From positions 1 to 26,875 of the forward strand of contig LT649426.1 of assembly GCA_900128395.1 (NCBI GenBank): a stretch of DNA of 26,875 bases, written 5' to 3'. The notes under the pieces were generated by a model. It was given only the letters and a program-made list of their open reading frames with translations, ran no database searches and had not been told where the DNA came from. Position 1 is the stretch's first letter. Each line of letters opens with the position of its first letter. The translations under genes and the position numbers were made by a program. This DNA comes from Stramenopiles sp. TOSAG23-2. Taxonomy: Eukaryota > Sar. Positions 18,896 through 26,759 of this stretch are shown one piece after another.

Positions 18896-18916
18896 TACCA
18901 CGTGGTAGGTCCTACC
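18896..18916. promoter_or_regulatory. Palindrome with CACGTG core, overlapped by a second inverted repeat
   Basis: TACCACGTGGTA (18896-18907) is a perfect 12-bp palindrome with a CACGTG core, the site type bound by many bHLH and bZIP factors. GGTAGG-T-CCTACC (18904-18916) overlaps its right end. They lie about 245 bases upstream of the MYND start and 317 upstream of the lactonase start. Confidence 0.4.
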
Positions 18917-19161
18917 TATGTTAAGTGCTATACAATACACTACTAAATACTAATACTTGCACTTTCTCACTCGGCCTATCTGTGATAAAATTGATGGCAA
19001 AACACCCCAACCACAGCAAAAAATAATCGTAGATGGTATATTAATAGATAGATAGATGTATAGATGTACAGATGTAAGATCAATCGTGTGACTACTGCTT
19101 AATGAAGATATTTTAATCAATCAGTTATAACATTGTAGTCTATTAAATTATTTATTTTCAA

Positions 19162-20778
19162 ATGACATCGTTAACAAAAGATATGAAGCCACCACCTGCA
19201 CCTCAACAAAATATTTCAACAATTATACCTCCTAGTAATAATAATACTACATCACCAAATAATAATACAAATGATAAAAAAGTTTCAACTTACGGTATTT
19301 GCTTTCATTGCTCAAAAATAGGTGATAATCTCAAATGTTGTAGTGGTTGTAGAGCCGCGTGGTATTGTTGTATAGAACATCAAAAATTAGATTATCCAAA
19401 ACACAAAAGTGAATGTAGAGCACTACGAAAATTGCGTAAAAAAGAAAAGAAAAATAAATTAACAGTAGAGTCATGTAAAAAATTAATTATACATTGTATA
19501 GATGAAATTACAAAGATACAAGATATGAAAAATTTGATGGAAGCATCTAAAGTTGAAATAACGGAATATTTGAAACAAATTGAAAAGCTACGGGCATCTT
19601 TTCTTGAAATAGTTACATGGGACCAACATATAAAATGTTTGAATCATATTGAAATTGATGAATTATTATTTGTAACTTCCTATCGATTTTGTTTATTGAA
19701 ACATTCAGATATATATCAAACTTTCTATAGTATGGAAAAAAATAATGCTTGTGTCGAAGTAGTTAATAGAAATTATTTACGTGGTGCAATGTATGAAAAA
19801 TTTTGGTTTGAAAAATCTGGTTTTGCATCAAATAATGAAGAAGCAATTGAAGATATATCTTTATTTCATGCTGAAAAGGAAAAATTATTAGGTGAAATTT
19901 CATTATTGCAACAGGGTGGAGCAGATGCTGCGTACTATCATTACTTGGCTGCATGTAAAATAAATGATCAAATTAATCAACAATTATTATTATTATCTTC
20001 ATCCACGATGCAAGAAAAAGATAATAATGATGGCAGTAGTATTAACAATGATAAAACAAAATATGAATTTAAAAGAAAATTATGGTCTACTCGAAATGTA
20101 TATTATAATATGAAAGATGCAACAAATAATGGTGCAATACTACGTAAGATGATGCATTGTATGGCAAGACAAGAAAATTACGAAGGTGCAGATGCTATAT
20201 ATGAGCAAGCTGTTAAAGCATTTGATGAGTTGGAAGAAGAAGAAGTAGTAATTGGAGATAAGGGTAATAGAATAGGAGGTAAGGAAGGCAAGTTAGCTGC
20301 TTTGAGATTTGAGCGAGCCGCTATGTATCAATTTGGAGCAATGCAAATAATGCAAAATGCAAGCGATCTTTTAAAAAGTGGTAAGAAGAAAGATATGGCA
20401 GAATATAAAGAAACTTTAGAAGTAATGCAACAGGAAATGATTGAATTAATTCAAAAATCTGCAAAAGAATTTATTTTTATTATTGCAGATGCCATGGAGC
20501 GAGAAGATAAAGAAATGTGGTCCAAAGCGATTGGTGAATTGGCAAAAACATATTTAATGATCCCTGGTACAGCTGGAAAAAAAAAAGCAGATCATTATGC
20601 AAAAGAAGTGCTTAAAGCACATTGTTGTGGTGATAAATGTATTGATACAATATTATGTAAACAAATCTTAGCAGTAAATCATCCACGTAAAATTGATATG
20701 CATAAAATATTTAGAGGTATAAAACCGTCAGAGGAAATGTGTAAAATAAAAATGGTGAATGTATTTCCAGATGTATAA
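19162..20778 (+). CDS. MYND-type zinc-finger protein
   Basis: 538 residues from an ATG. A disordered Pro/Asn-rich start (1-40) precedes a MYND finger at 47-85: Cys47, Cys50, Cys60, Cys63, Cys69, then His73 where most MYND fingers have Cys, and His81 and Cys85. Cys59 and Cys70 are additional cysteines beside the ligands. A lysine-rich segment follows (86-100). The rest (100-538) is predicted mostly alpha-helical by composition, with an Asn/Asp loop near 290-300, and no catalytic domain that I recognise (no SET motifs). MYND fingers usually bind short proline-rich peptides in partner proteins. Many protist MYND proteins have uncharacterised helical tails like this one, so no specific function is given. 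Confidence 0.88.
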   Translation: MTSLTKDMKPPPAPQQNISTIIPPSNNNTTSPNNNTNDKKVSTYGICFHCSKIGDNLKCCSGCRAAWYCCIEHQKLDYPKHKSECRALRKLRKKEKKNKLTVESCKKLIIHCIDEITKIQDMKNLMEASKVEITEYLKQIEKLRASFLEIVTWDQHIKCLNHIEIDELLFVTSYRFCLLKHSDIYQTFYSMEKNNACVEVVNRNYLRGAMYEKFWFEKSGFASNNEEAIEDISLFHAEKEKLLGEISLLQQGGADAAYYHYLAACKINDQINQQLLLLSSSTMQEKDNNDGSSINNDKTKYEFKRKLWSTRNVYYNMKDATNNGAILRKMMHCMARQENYEGADAIYEQAVKAFDELEEEEVVIGDKGNRIGGKEGKLAALRFERAAMYQFGAMQIMQNASDLLKSGKKKDMAEYKETLEVMQQEMIELIQKSAKEFIFIIADAMEREDKEMWSKAIGELAKTYLMIPGTAGKKKADHYAKEVLKAHCCGDKCIDTILCKQILAVNHPRKIDMHKIFRGIKPSEEMCKIKMVNVFPDV

Positions 20779-21221
20779 AACAAAAAAAGAGTATCTCTAG
20801 ATATATATATATATAATCAACACACTAAATAAAAAAGGAGGGAAAGGGGGGTAGAGAGAATTTAAAACATACACACTTTTTTCTTTTGTCTACGAATTAA
20901 AGTACGGTGGTGTTGTATTTAAAAAAATATTTAAATGTACTATGATATCATATCATACATATGATATGATACGACACATCCATATTTTTTACATATATTT
21001 AATAAATATACATTATATATACTCTCTTCTCTTATATATTTTAAATGTAAAAAAAGAAAACACACGTCAAATATTTTTTTCTTCTTTTCTTCTTCTCCTT
21101 TTGTTTCGTTTTTTTACTTTTTTTTAAAAAAATATAATGTTTAATATTTTACGAAAAGTTCGTACGTTTTATACATGTACATTTCATAATACGGATCGAA
21201 AAAAAAAATTGGTTAAAGTTT
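20779..21221. other. 3' region between convergent MYND and two-span membrane protein genes
   Basis: 443 bases between two stop codons facing each other. Contains a TA run soon after the MYND stop, a purine-rich stretch (about 20832-20862), a perfect hairpin (20946-20971) and long T-rich tracts (21070-21130). These are consistent with two 3' UTRs and poly(A) sites. No gene or RNA gene is seen. Confidence 0.55.
20946..20971. repeat. Perfect hairpin, 11-bp stem and 4-base loop
   Basis: TATCATATCAT, loop ACAT, then ATGATATGATA: the arms are exact reverse complements. It lies 168 bases after the MYND stop and about 250 bases past the stop of the convergent gene, so it could be in either 3' UTR or at a termination zone. 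Confidence 0.85.
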
Positions 21222-22541
21222 TTAATATATAAGCCTCCTATTATTGTTACCAGTTGGTTGTACTGTTTGCTGTTGAATGTGTTGACTCTGAATTTGTAAT
21301 GGTTGTATCATTTGTCCTTGTATTACTTGACCTTGTGGTTGTATCACCTGCCCTTGTATTACTGGACCTTGCGGTTGTATCATTTGCCCTTGCCTTATTT
21401 GCATAACCTGGCCTTGCGGTTGTATCATTTGTCCTTGCCTTACTTGCATTACCTGGCCTTGCGGTTGCATCTGCATCCCAACTTGTTGGCCGCCACGCAT
21501 CATATTTCCTTGTTGCTGTGGTGGTTGACTGTACGGTGCCATCATGACTTGGCCTTGTTGTTGTGGTGACTGACTATATGGTGCCATCATGATTTGTCCT
21601 TGCTGTTGTTGATTTTGTTGTACTACCCTAATTTGATTTTGATTTACCAATTGTAAATTATTTTGTCCATATTGTCCTTTTAAAACAAAACATATCCATG
21701 CAGGTGTATGTTTAGTTGGATAGATATACTGAGTATAAATTTGCAAACTTTCCCATGGCTTGAAAAGGGCAACAATCTTTTTACCTGATCTTCGGCTATT
21801 GTAACAAATCCATATCAAAGGAGTGATTGTAAACATGATCATAAGTGGTATAAAAAGCGCAAGTAACCACATAGTTGATTCACGTTTAGTTATATTCCCA
21901 CTTAAAAATGTTTCGCCTCTACAAATTTTCTCTTTCTTTTTCCCTTTATTGTTCTTTTTTTTTAACTCTCTTCTTTTGTTTCCATTGTCATAATTATCGT
22001 CATCTTCCTCCTCATCGCTTTCTCCGCATTCACAACCCCTGTTCTTTTCTTCCAGTTTAAATCCACGTCTATCACTTACCTGTCCCTCAAAATGATGACG
22101 GTCCGTAAAATTTTTACTACAGCCAGCATTTTGTAATGTAGTAATATCATAGTCGTCGTCTATTTTTTCTGCTTTCGGATGTAAACAACAATACAGTTGG
22201 CAAGCTTCAGGTTGACATACATCTGTTGTAGAATTACATACAATTTTTGAATTACATGCAACAGATCCAGGCTCTACAAATCGCATAGGAATAATGGCTA
22301 CTTGTGAGAATATTATCATTAAAATCACTGCATACAATACCGTTTTTCTACTCGACCGCAATATATTGCTCGCCGCTTGTAGTTTCTCTCTTATTTCATT
22401 TTGTGGTACTAACCCACCTATTCTTGGGTCATTTATTATTTCGTTTGGGTCAAAATGAGGTTCACGACAATCACAATTTTGTCCACCGCCTTGCTGTCTT
22501 ATTTTAACCACATTTGGACCAGATGGATGAACTTGTCCCAT
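21222..22541 (-). CDS. Two-span membrane protein with Cys-rich loop and Gln-rich repeat tail
   Basis: 439 residues from the ATG at 22539-22541 (A at -3); the frame extends a little upstream but without ATG. I do not recognise the family. The N-terminus is MGQVHPSG, loosely like a myristoylation site. A hydrophobic span lies at about 66-86 and another at 223-246. Between them is a loop with ten cysteines and three N-glycosylation sequons (Asn103, Asn144, Asn216), so this loop is probably lumenal or extracellular, with an acidic patch and a KKKNNKGKKK stretch. After the second span a conserved-looking cytosolic part (250-300) leads into two QG(I/V)MMAPYSQ-type units and a run of QPQGQVMQ/RQGQMIQ repeats to about 415. 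The tail resembles low-complexity, multivalent sequence. Function unknown. Confidence 0.85.
   Translation of the reverse strand: MGQVHPSGPNVVKIRQQGGGQNCDCREPHFDPNEIINDPRIGGLVPQNEIREKLQAASNILRSSRKTVLYAVILMIIFSQVAIIPMRFVEPGSVACNSKIVCNSTTDVCQPEACQLYCCLHPKAEKIDDDYDITTLQNAGCSKNFTDRHHFEGQVSDRRGFKLEEKNRGCECGESDEEEDDDNYDNGNKRRELKKKNNKGKKKEKICRGETFLSGNITKRESTMWLLALFIPLMIMFTITPLIWICYNSRRSGKKIVALFKPWESLQIYTQYIYPTKHTPAWICFVLKGQYGQNNLQLVNQNQIRVVQQNQQQQGQIMMAPYSQSPQQQGQVMMAPYSQPPQQQGNMMRGGQQVGMQMQPQGQVMQVRQGQMIQPQGQVMQIRQGQMIQPQGPVIQGQVIQPQGQVIQGQMIQPLQIQSQHIQQQTVQPTGNNNRRLIY
21297..21600 (-). repeat. Coding repeat array in the Gln-rich tail
   Basis: Near-identical DNA units encode QPQGQVMQ-RQGQMI repeats (about 21300-21470) and two longer units encoding QGQ-MMAPYSQ-PQQ (about 21500-21600). 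Differences between units are few and mostly synonymous or conservative, so the array probably expands by slippage or unequal exchange. Confidence 0.8.
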
Positions 22542-22954
22542 AGTTATATTTCGATAATACAGGTTGTTTATGTTCAATAAATGAATATGTGTATATATGT
22601 ATACTGTGTGTATATATTATACATTGTTTCGTCATACCACCATATATAAAACTAGTAATTATAAAAATGTCGTGCATGCCAGCCAGCCGGGCCAGCCAGC
22701 ACGCAATGTGCATGTCGTCGTGCATAATTTTATATACTGTATTCCATAGTATTAATACCTGGTAGTACCTCCTTACCACCAGTACTAGTCTTACTTAATA
22801 GAATACTAATTATTAGTATATTATACCTATAAGAAAAGCCACAGGTTAGGATATAAATATGATAGTATTAAGTACTATTTATATGCTATTTTTCTATGAC
22901 TCTCTGACAATGGAAAACACAAAACACACTATAACTCAACCAAATCTCCAATCT
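22542..22954. promoter_or_regulatory. Region between AMP deaminase 3' end and upstream of the two-span protein
   Basis: 413 bases between two minus-strand genes. Next to the start of the two-span protein is a TA/TG-rich leader; 137-161 bases upstream of that start is a GC-rich GCCAGCCAGCCGGGCCAGCC block; further out are CTGGTAGTAC/ACCAGTAC-type short inverted elements (about 22758-22787) and the AT-rich 3' UTR of AMP deaminase. No gene is seen. Confidence 0.5.
22678..22702. promoter_or_regulatory. GC-rich AGCCAGCCGGG element
   Basis: GCCAGCCAGCCGGGCCAGCC is flanked on both sides by TGCATG words, in AT-rich DNA. It shares AGCCAGCCGGG exactly with 18731-18741 and CCAGCCAGC, in reverse complement, with the block at 25394-25407. 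The location, 137 bases upstream of a start codon, suggests a promoter element. Confidence 0.5.
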
Positions 22955-25102
22955 CTATAAATCTTTCATTTGTAATGTAATTTGTTTAATTTCTGCAGTT
23001 TGTTTATCACGATAACTTTCATATGCACCTCCTAATTTATCTAAATATGGCTGCGCGCCACAAATGACATGTCTGTTTGATATTTCTATGGTATTATCAA
23101 GTGCATCGTCTTCTTTTCCAACCAAAGGAGCTACCAAGTTTCCATGTGTAACAATATAATTTAATTCACGTTGTAATTGATCTTCACGAAATGCTGGACG
23201 AACTGGTCCAACATTACTAAATTCAACATCATTGGCTTCTACAAACGATGCTTTGTGATAATTATCACCCAGCCATTTTTTTTTCCAGCTATGGCTAAAA
23301 TTACTCGTTAAAACAGAATTACGTGCAATTTCACCCATATCCGTATTTGATAAAGTAAAGATTTTTTGTGCAACAATATATTCTTCAACTAATGGTTGTG
23401 CAGTATTGTGAAATTGCAATGGATCGTCCGTTCCTAAGCAAACACGTAGTCCAGCTTTAAAAAAATCACCTACTGGTGAATTTTGCAACTTTAAAAAAAG
23501 TGCATCATTTGATAAGGGACAAAGAGCCAAACCTATTTGGGAAAGATAATATAAATATTGCAATGTAGGTTCATCTTGTAATTTGATTCCATGGTTCACC
23601 GAGTCAGCTAAAAGGTAAGAAGTTGCTAAATGATGCCTTTGCCCAGCCTCCCCACAATGTGGTTTAAATGCAAATGTATTTAATCCCCTCGATTCTCTTA
23701 AACGATTCAATACAAAAATATTTGCATATAAATAATATGACCAATAGGAATATGGTGGATTTGCTTTTTTTTTGTAATCTTGTGGTGAAACCGTAAGTGT
23801 TTCATCAAACATTAACGGATCGTATTTGCTTTCATCATCAACGCAATCAAAACCTCCAATGTTTGATAAAAAGATATGAATATTTTCATTTTCCTCTGGA
23901 TTTAAAGTAGCTTCAAATATCGGTTGAAATATGTTTCTCAACATCTCTTCAAATGATTGATACGATTTTCCCATAAATATGTTGCATAGCCGTGGTACTT
24001 GTATCATCCATTTCACATGACCAGATGCTTTTCCAGCGTTTTCCTCATCACAACTTAACACTTTATGGTCCACGAACCATTTTGATAAATTTTCCCATTC
24101 ATTCATTTTACGACCGTAAATGGATAAACGTGGTTCAATTGCTACACGGTGATACTGTTCTCGTATACGTTTAAACACTACTTCGCGTAAAACTTCTGCA
24201 AAAAAACGACCATTGATCAGATTGCTTGATTTCATGAAAATACTGCGTAAATCTGATCTACCCATTGGATTGTAGGAATCATTGAAATTATCAAAACGAT
24301 GAAACATTTTAGCAGATGCAGCCATATCAAGCCGTTCTGTAGTAATACGTTCAATATCAAATGCCTCATCGTTCATTAAATTCAACGAATCTTTCAACGT
24401 CACATCGCCCTCGTCATCTTTCGTTACAATCAAATCTCCTTCTTGATAATATTTATCTTTCATAAATTGTAACATTTCATCTCTCCTCATGGATGAAGCA
24501 GCGTGTATATGGTTATCCACTTTTGTAATTGTAATAAAATCAGCGCTATCATTTTTCGTACCAGCTTCCTCATAGTAATTATTTAATTTTTTATGAAAAT
24601 CATAATTCATTCTCAACAAAGATAATCGATGGTATGAAAATGTATTTGCCGACTTTGACGTTGCAAATTGCCAAAGTTCTTTTAAATCTTTTGTATATTC
24701 CTGAAACGAAGGTGGCGGTTTGTTTATGATATTATCGCTGCTCTTGTTATTATTATTATTATTATTATTACTATTATTATTATTACTATTGCCAATATTA
24801 TTTGATAAATTAATTTTTTCCCCTTTATCATCCTTTAAAACAATAACACCATTTTCAAATTCTATTTTAACTTCACCAATCGGCCCTGGAAACGGTGGTT
24901 TTTCATAAACAAACGGATGGTCATTCACTGCATCTTGAAATGATGATAAAATAGGATTCTCATGATTCGGCACAATTGGTTGATATAAATACTTCTCTCG
25001 TTTCTTAATACTTTCAACCAGTTTCAAACTTACTTCATTGCGTTCTTGTTTCCATTCTTTTGTATCAGCATTTGTCGGTGTGATTATGATTTGATGGTAC
25101 AT
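22955..25102 (-). CDS. AMPD: AMP deaminase
   Basis: 715 residues from an ATG with A at -3, a normal length for the family. Converts AMP to IMP and ammonia in the purine nucleotide cycle, setting adenylate balance. The zinc-binding and catalytic motifs are all kept: VDNHIHAA with His198 and His200, KPHCGEAG with His482 and Glu485, and GTDDPLQFH with Asp559 and Asp560. Also conserved are EPRLSIYGR (323-331), GGFDCVDDESK (416-426), NPPYSYWSYYLYAN (448-461), LQYLYYLSQIGLALCPLSN and ARNSVL. The N-terminal part is short, as in plant and fungal-like forms, with an Asn run at 106-119 encoded mostly by one repeated codon. No membrane span is visible. The call is certain; regulation cannot be read from this sequence. 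Confidence 0.98.
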   Translation of the reverse strand: MYHQIIITPTNADTKEWKQERNEVSLKLVESIKKREKYLYQPIVPNHENPILSSFQDAVNDHPFVYEKPPFPGPIGEVKIEFENGVIVLKDDKGEKINLSNNIGNSNNNNSNNNNNNNNKSSDNIINKPPPSFQEYTKDLKELWQFATSKSANTFSYHRLSLLRMNYDFHKKLNNYYEEAGTKNDSADFITITKVDNHIHAASSMRRDEMLQFMKDKYYQEGDLIVTKDDEGDVTLKDSLNLMNDEAFDIERITTERLDMAASAKMFHRFDNFNDSYNPMGRSDLRSIFMKSSNLINGRFFAEVLREVVFKRIREQYHRVAIEPRLSIYGRKMNEWENLSKWFVDHKVLSCDEENAGKASGHVKWMIQVPRLCNIFMGKSYQSFEEMLRNIFQPIFEATLNPEENENIHIFLSNIGGFDCVDDESKYDPLMFDETLTVSPQDYKKKANPPYSYWSYYLYANIFVLNRLRESRGLNTFAFKPHCGEAGQRHHLATSYLLADSVNHGIKLQDEPTLQYLYYLSQIGLALCPLSNDALFLKLQNSPVGDFFKAGLRVCLGTDDPLQFHNTAQPLVEEYIVAQKIFTLSNTDMGEIARNSVLTSNFSHSWKKKWLGDNYHKASFVEANDVEFSNVGPVRPAFREDQLQRELNYIVTHGNLVAPLVGKEDDALDNTIEISNRHVICGAQPYLDKLGGAYESYRDKQTAEIKQITLQMKDL

Positions 25103-25225
25103 GGTTGATATATATAATTTTATGTGCTTGTTTTCAATATTAAAAGAAGAAAGTACAAGATGATGATGATGTTCTTATATATCCTAGGGGATATATATAT
25201 ATATTATGTTGTTGATTCCTCGTAA

Positions 25226-25280
25226 ATGCGTATTTGATATTTGATTTACGCATGCCAGGCACATGATGCATTCCTGGCAT
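25226..25280. promoter_or_regulatory. Two overlapping inverted repeats
   Basis: ATGCGTA (25226-25232) pairs with TACGCAT (25247-25253), and ATGCCAGG (25252-25259) pairs with CCTGGCAT (25273-25280) around a 13-base spacer. The two structures share two bases, so they cannot both fold fully. They lie about 125-180 bases upstream of AMP deaminase and could be protein-binding sites or leader structure. Confidence 0.4.
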
Positions 25281-25386
25281 TTTCATGTTCATGTATTTAT
25301 AAATAAAAACGTGAATAGCTGGATATTATAGCAGGTACACAGCACTTTGTACATAATGCAACACTTTTATTTTATTATTACTGTAC

Positions 25387-25418
25387 CTGGTACGCTGGCT
25401 GGCTGGTACGCACGTACA
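25387..25418. promoter_or_regulatory. GC-rich GGCTGGCTGG element with flanking GGTACG words
   Basis: The core TGGCTGGCTGG is the reverse complement of the CCAGCCAGC core at 22678. It is flanked by CTGGTACGC and GGTACGCACGTAC. It lies about 210-240 bases upstream of the ankyrin-like gene and about 290 upstream of AMP deaminase. Confidence 0.5.
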
Positions 25419-25627
25419 CCTCTATTTTTTAATTATAGTAGATATTAATAACGTCTATATAAGAGTTGTTGTGATAATATTATACTGTAATAAAATAACA
25501 ATACTTGTACAGTGGGTACGAGGATAAAAGATAAATTGAAGTAACATATGCATTAAAAGATTTTTGAATAACATATGTTATCACCACTCAATCCATATAA
25601 AAAATTTGTACAACAATCAAATATAAA

Positions 25628-26401
25628 ATGTCAAATTTAATATCAGGATTACATGATACTGGACGAAGAATTGGATGGAGACAATCGAATTTAGCACTTG
25701 TAAAAAATTATGAAAAAGCACATCCTAGCGGTGTCAATGTATATATTCAAAGAGGTGGACCGTTGAATGATTATCCGATAACATATGCGGTAAAATATGG
25801 CGCAAACATCGTCATTATTAATTACATATTAGATATTATGGTAAATATTCATGGTTATAATCAGTTATATCTTGATAACGTTAAAGATGGTATGGTTACA
25901 AGTTTATTTGATTTAAACGACGCAGCATGGAGAAAAACTACGTTGCCTCAAGTACAAGAAATATATCGTAAAGAAAAGGAAAGACGAGAAGACTTGGATA
26001 TATTAAATACATGGAATGGCATTCATGAAGAAGTACCTGTATATTATGCCATATGGGGTGAAGCTAGATTGGAGGTGGTTCAATTTTTTTGTGAAAATAT
26101 GGGCATTGAAAATGTAATGCATTGGCGTGATGAATATGGTTGGACTTTACTTCACTATGTTGTAAAATGGAATCGTCCACATTTAATAGGTTATATACTA
26201 TCAATATTAGGAGAAGAGTTTGCAGAAATAAGAAATGATAAAGGTCGTATGCCATATGAATATGCTGAAATGCACAATAAAGTCGAATGTCTTGAATTAT
26301 TAATGAATCCAGATCAAACTATTAAAAAATATTTAGAACAAAGTGCTGATAAGGATATCAAAAATTGCTCTTTTACTTCTGCGAGTACGATAAAAAATTA
26401 A
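25628..26401 (+). CDS. Ankyrin-repeat-like protein
   Basis: 257 residues from an ATG with A at -3. At least two ankyrin-like units are visible near the C-terminus: DEYGWTLLHYVVKWNRPHLIGYIL (about 168-191) and NDKGRMPYEYAEMHNKVECLELLM (203-226). Weaker units appear at about 48-70 (YPITYAVKYGANIVIINYIL) and 136-160 (VPVYYAIWGEARLEVVQFF). No other domain, signal peptide or membrane span is seen. Ankyrin repeats bind partner proteins, and no specific role can be assigned. The last dozen codons lie inside copy 1 of a 113-bp tandem duplication, so the C-terminal sequence and the 3' UTR depend on whether that duplication is real. Confidence 0.8.
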   Translation: MSNLISGLHDTGRRIGWRQSNLALVKNYEKAHPSGVNVYIQRGGPLNDYPITYAVKYGANIVIINYILDIMVNIHGYNQLYLDNVKDGMVTSLFDLNDAAWRKTTLPQVQEIYRKEKERREDLDILNTWNGIHEEVPVYYAIWGEARLEVVQFFCENMGIENVMHWRDEYGWTLLHYVVKWNRPHLIGYILSILGEEFAEIRNDKGRMPYEYAEMHNKVECLELLMNPDQTIKKYLEQSADKDIKNCSFTSASTIKN

Positions 26402-26587
26402 GTCCCTCCTGTGTGTGATACACGTGGGTTTGAAATAAATATGTGTACATATATGATATATTAATATTTAAAACAAATTGCTCTTTTACTTCTGCGAGTA
26501 CGATAAAAAATTAAGTCCCTCCTGTGTGTGATACACGTGGGTTTGAAATAAATATGTGTACATATATGATATATTAATATTTAAAAC
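26362..26587 (+). repeat. Perfect tandem duplication, 113 bp, across the ankyrin-gene stop
   Basis: Bases 26362-26474 and 26475-26587 are identical and directly adjacent. Copy 1 contains the last codons and stop of the ankyrin-like gene and the start of its 3' UTR, including an AATAAA and a CACGTG. Copy 2 lies wholly beyond the stop. Confidence 0.97.
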
Positions 26588-26759
26588 ATTTGAATTATTC
26601 TATTCTATTTTAATTTCTTTAAATTTTGCATATTATAAAAATGACACACTTTAAAATACTGGTGCATCTTTAAATTTTATTCTCTAGGAGAATATCAAAA
26701 AGAGAGAATTTTTAAGAGTGTGTAACGAGGAAGAAATTATATTATATACGTTTTGCAAC
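26402..26759. other. 3' region between convergent ankyrin-like and amidohydrolase genes
   Basis: 358 bases between facing stop codons. Over half is the 113-bp duplication; each copy has AATAAATATGTG, a possible poly(A) signal for the ankyrin-like gene. The rest is T-rich and A-rich with a short TTCTCTAGGAGAA inverted repeat near 26680. No gene is seen. Confidence 0.5.

Larger units (their letters stand above)
18580..19161. promoter_or_regulatory. Divergent upstream region of phosphogluconolactonase and MYND genes
   Basis: 582 bases without a gene. On the lactonase side lie TA-rich and CT-rich stretches, then an unusual GC-rich block (18731-18822), and near the middle an E-box/G-box palindrome (18896-18907) joined to a second inverted repeat (18904-18916). 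Nearer the MYND ATG is AT-rich leader with short ATAGATAGATG-like repeats (about 19045-19075). No RNA gene is seen. The region should contain both promoters. Confidence 0.55.
25103..25627. promoter_or_regulatory. Divergent upstream region of AMP deaminase and the ankyrin-like gene
   Basis: 525 bases. From the left: AMP deaminase leader; a GATATATATATATAT run (about 25190-25205); two nested inverted repeats (25226-25280); a GC-rich TGGCTGGCTGG block within GGTACGC/GTACGC words (about 25387-25418); and an A-rich leader before the ATG at 25628. No tRNA or other gene is seen. Confidence 0.55.

Noticed and set aside
20946-20971. Bacterial-type terminator
   Set aside because: The hairpin is AT-rich and lacks a following T-run at the right distance, and the window is eukaryotic.
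22542-22577. Longer start for the two-span membrane protein
   Set aside because: The upstream extension has only a TTG; the ATG at 22539-22541 has A at -3 and gives a sensible N-terminus.
24720-24908. Leucine-run frame on the plus strand
   Set aside because: It is the complement of the Asn repeat in AMP deaminase.
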